43,188 nt of DNA from JAPLDA01 sp043787975. GTDB taxonomy: Bacteria > Bacteroidota > Bacteroidia > AKYH767-A > 2013-40CM-41-45. Position numbers and translations under genes: made by a program. The notes beneath the pieces are model-generated. The model was not told the origin of the DNA. It saw nothing but the letters and a program-made list of their open reading frames with translations, and ran no database searches. This document shows, piece after piece, positions 42,363 through 43,188 of this stretch (position 1 is the first letter of the stretch; each line of letters opens with the position of its first letter). The stretch spans positions 1 to 43,188 of the forward strand of contig JAYVUK010000051.1 in the NCBI GenBank assembly GCA_043787975.1, written 5' to 3'.

Positions 42363-43188
42363 TTATTTTAGTAAGCTCACCAATTCATTAATATTATACT
42401 CAAACACGTCATAATAATTTTTTACAGAGTCGAATGCGCCAACGGAAGTTGCCAGTGTCAGTACTTTGGCTCCAGTTTGTTTGGCAACTACTTCAGACGA
42501 TGAGTTTGTAAAATAAGGGGATGAGATAATTACCTTGATGAAATTGCTTTTCACTTCTTTGATGATCTTCACCAATTGCGAGGGAGTGGGAGGAATGCCG
42601 GGTTTCGGTTCCAGGAAGTCGACAATCTGCAAGCCAAAACGGTTTTCAAAGTAGCACCACTCGTTGTGGTAAGCGATCACTTTTGTTCCTTTATATTTTG
42701 CCATTGTTGCGTTCCACATTATCATTTTCTGATCAATCGTTTCGTTGAATGTCCTCAGGTTATCTTCAAAGAAATTTTTATTCTCGGGAGAAACTCTTTC
42801 CAGTCCGTCACAAATATTTCTTGCAATGTGTTTTCCGTTCAACGGATCAAGCCAGTAGTGAGGGTTTCCGAAAATATGAATGTCGCCTTCTGCACGGTTG
42901 ATACTTGAAGGCACCTGCATCAGTTGGACACCGACCGATGCATCCACATATCCTGCACTTCCCTTCTGGATTTTCGTGTTTCTTGAACTGGAAAGCAGTG
43001 AAGGGGACCAACCTGTTTCCAGATCAAGACCAAGAGTTACATACAAATCTGCATTCGATAGTTTGATAATATAACTTGGTTTCGGATCCACGAAGTGTGG
43101 ATTCTGATATCCGGTTGCAATACCAAACACATCTACTTTATTTCCGCCGATCAATTCCGCGATACTTTTCGTATCCTGAGTTGTAGTG
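42363..43188 (-). CDS. metal ABC transporter substrate-binding protein (ZnuA-like), 5-prime end outside the window
   Basis: The open frame runs to the window edge: beyond the first candidate start codon (43154) the translation still reads TTTQDTKSIAELIGGNKVDVF, the usual N-terminal part of ZnuA-like proteins, so the gene is cut here. Metal ligand candidates are the His in NPHFVDPKPS, in GNPHYWLDP and in AYHNEW, with an acidic residue near the C-terminus. The His-rich loop of many zinc-specific ZnuA proteins is absent. A signal peptide, if present, lies outside. It forms a unit with the permease. Confidence 0.92.
   Translation of the reverse strand, partial: TTTQDTKSIAELIGGNKVDVFGIATGYQNPHFVDPKPSYIIKLSNADLYVTLGLDLETGWSPSLLSSSRNTKIQKGSAGYVDASVGVQLMQVPSSINRAEGDIHIFGNPHYWLDPLNGKHIARNICDGLERVSPENKNFFEDNLRTFNETIDQKMIMWNATMAKYKGTKVIAYHNEWCYFENRFGLQIVDFLEPKPGIPPTPSQLVKIIKEVKSNFIKVIISSPYFTNSSSEVVAKQTGAKVLTLATSVGAFDSVKNYYDVFEYNINELVSLLK

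Overview
The window is a chromosomal stretch from a member of the Bacteroidota, moderately AT-rich and probably from an environmental lineage. Several things point there: a type IX secretion (T9SS) C-terminal sorting domain, a PorE-like OmpA protein, an Omp28-related protein, a DUF4290 protein, phylum-type promoters (TTG, 17-23 nt, TAnnTTTG), A-rich translation starts with little Shine-Dalgarno sequence, and a ribosomal gene order without adk or tuf that is followed by carA. I cannot name a genus.

Layout. Positions 1-5150 (+): an 8-bp minisatellite, a PorE-like OmpA/LysM envelope protein, purM and prfA. Positions 5230-9124 (-): tRNA-Leu(TAG), tig, clpP and clpX, which together make a protein-folding and proteolysis cluster. 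Positions 9224-17189: an accessory segment with an ECF sigma factor and its membrane anti-sigma factor, a secreted T9SS cargo protein, a RelE-type toxin-antitoxin pair, a flavin-reductase-like protein, a polytopic glycosyltransferase-like membrane protein and an Omp28-related thioredoxin-fold protein. Positions 17488-36898 (+): a fused str-S10-spc-alpha supercluster of 32 genes (rpsL to rplQ, including fusA, secY, map, infA and rpoA), with one clear promoter at the front and one strong intrinsic terminator at the end. Two of its genes, rpmD and rpmJ, are very short. Positions 37095-43188: carA, a UvrD/PcrA helicase, a DUF4290 gene, and convergent to them (-) a metal ABC permease and a substrate-binding protein cut by the window edge.

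How the genes work together. The supercluster makes ribosomal subunits together with elongation, initiation, export and transcription factors. The tig-clpP-clpX block handles nascent-chain folding and ATP-dependent degradation. The envelope genes fit a T9SS-bearing cell.

The most unusual signal is in the spacers rather than the genes. Nearly every non-coding gap is built from short simple-sequence words, and many of these words form perfect or near-perfect hairpins. Within the ribosomal supercluster, a 37-nt element built from TCCGAAAT words sits flush against the start codons of rpsE, rpsM, rpsK and rpsD, at identical length and register, and a shifted copy precedes rplB. No CRISPR array, insertion sequence, prophage or recognisable defence island was seen.
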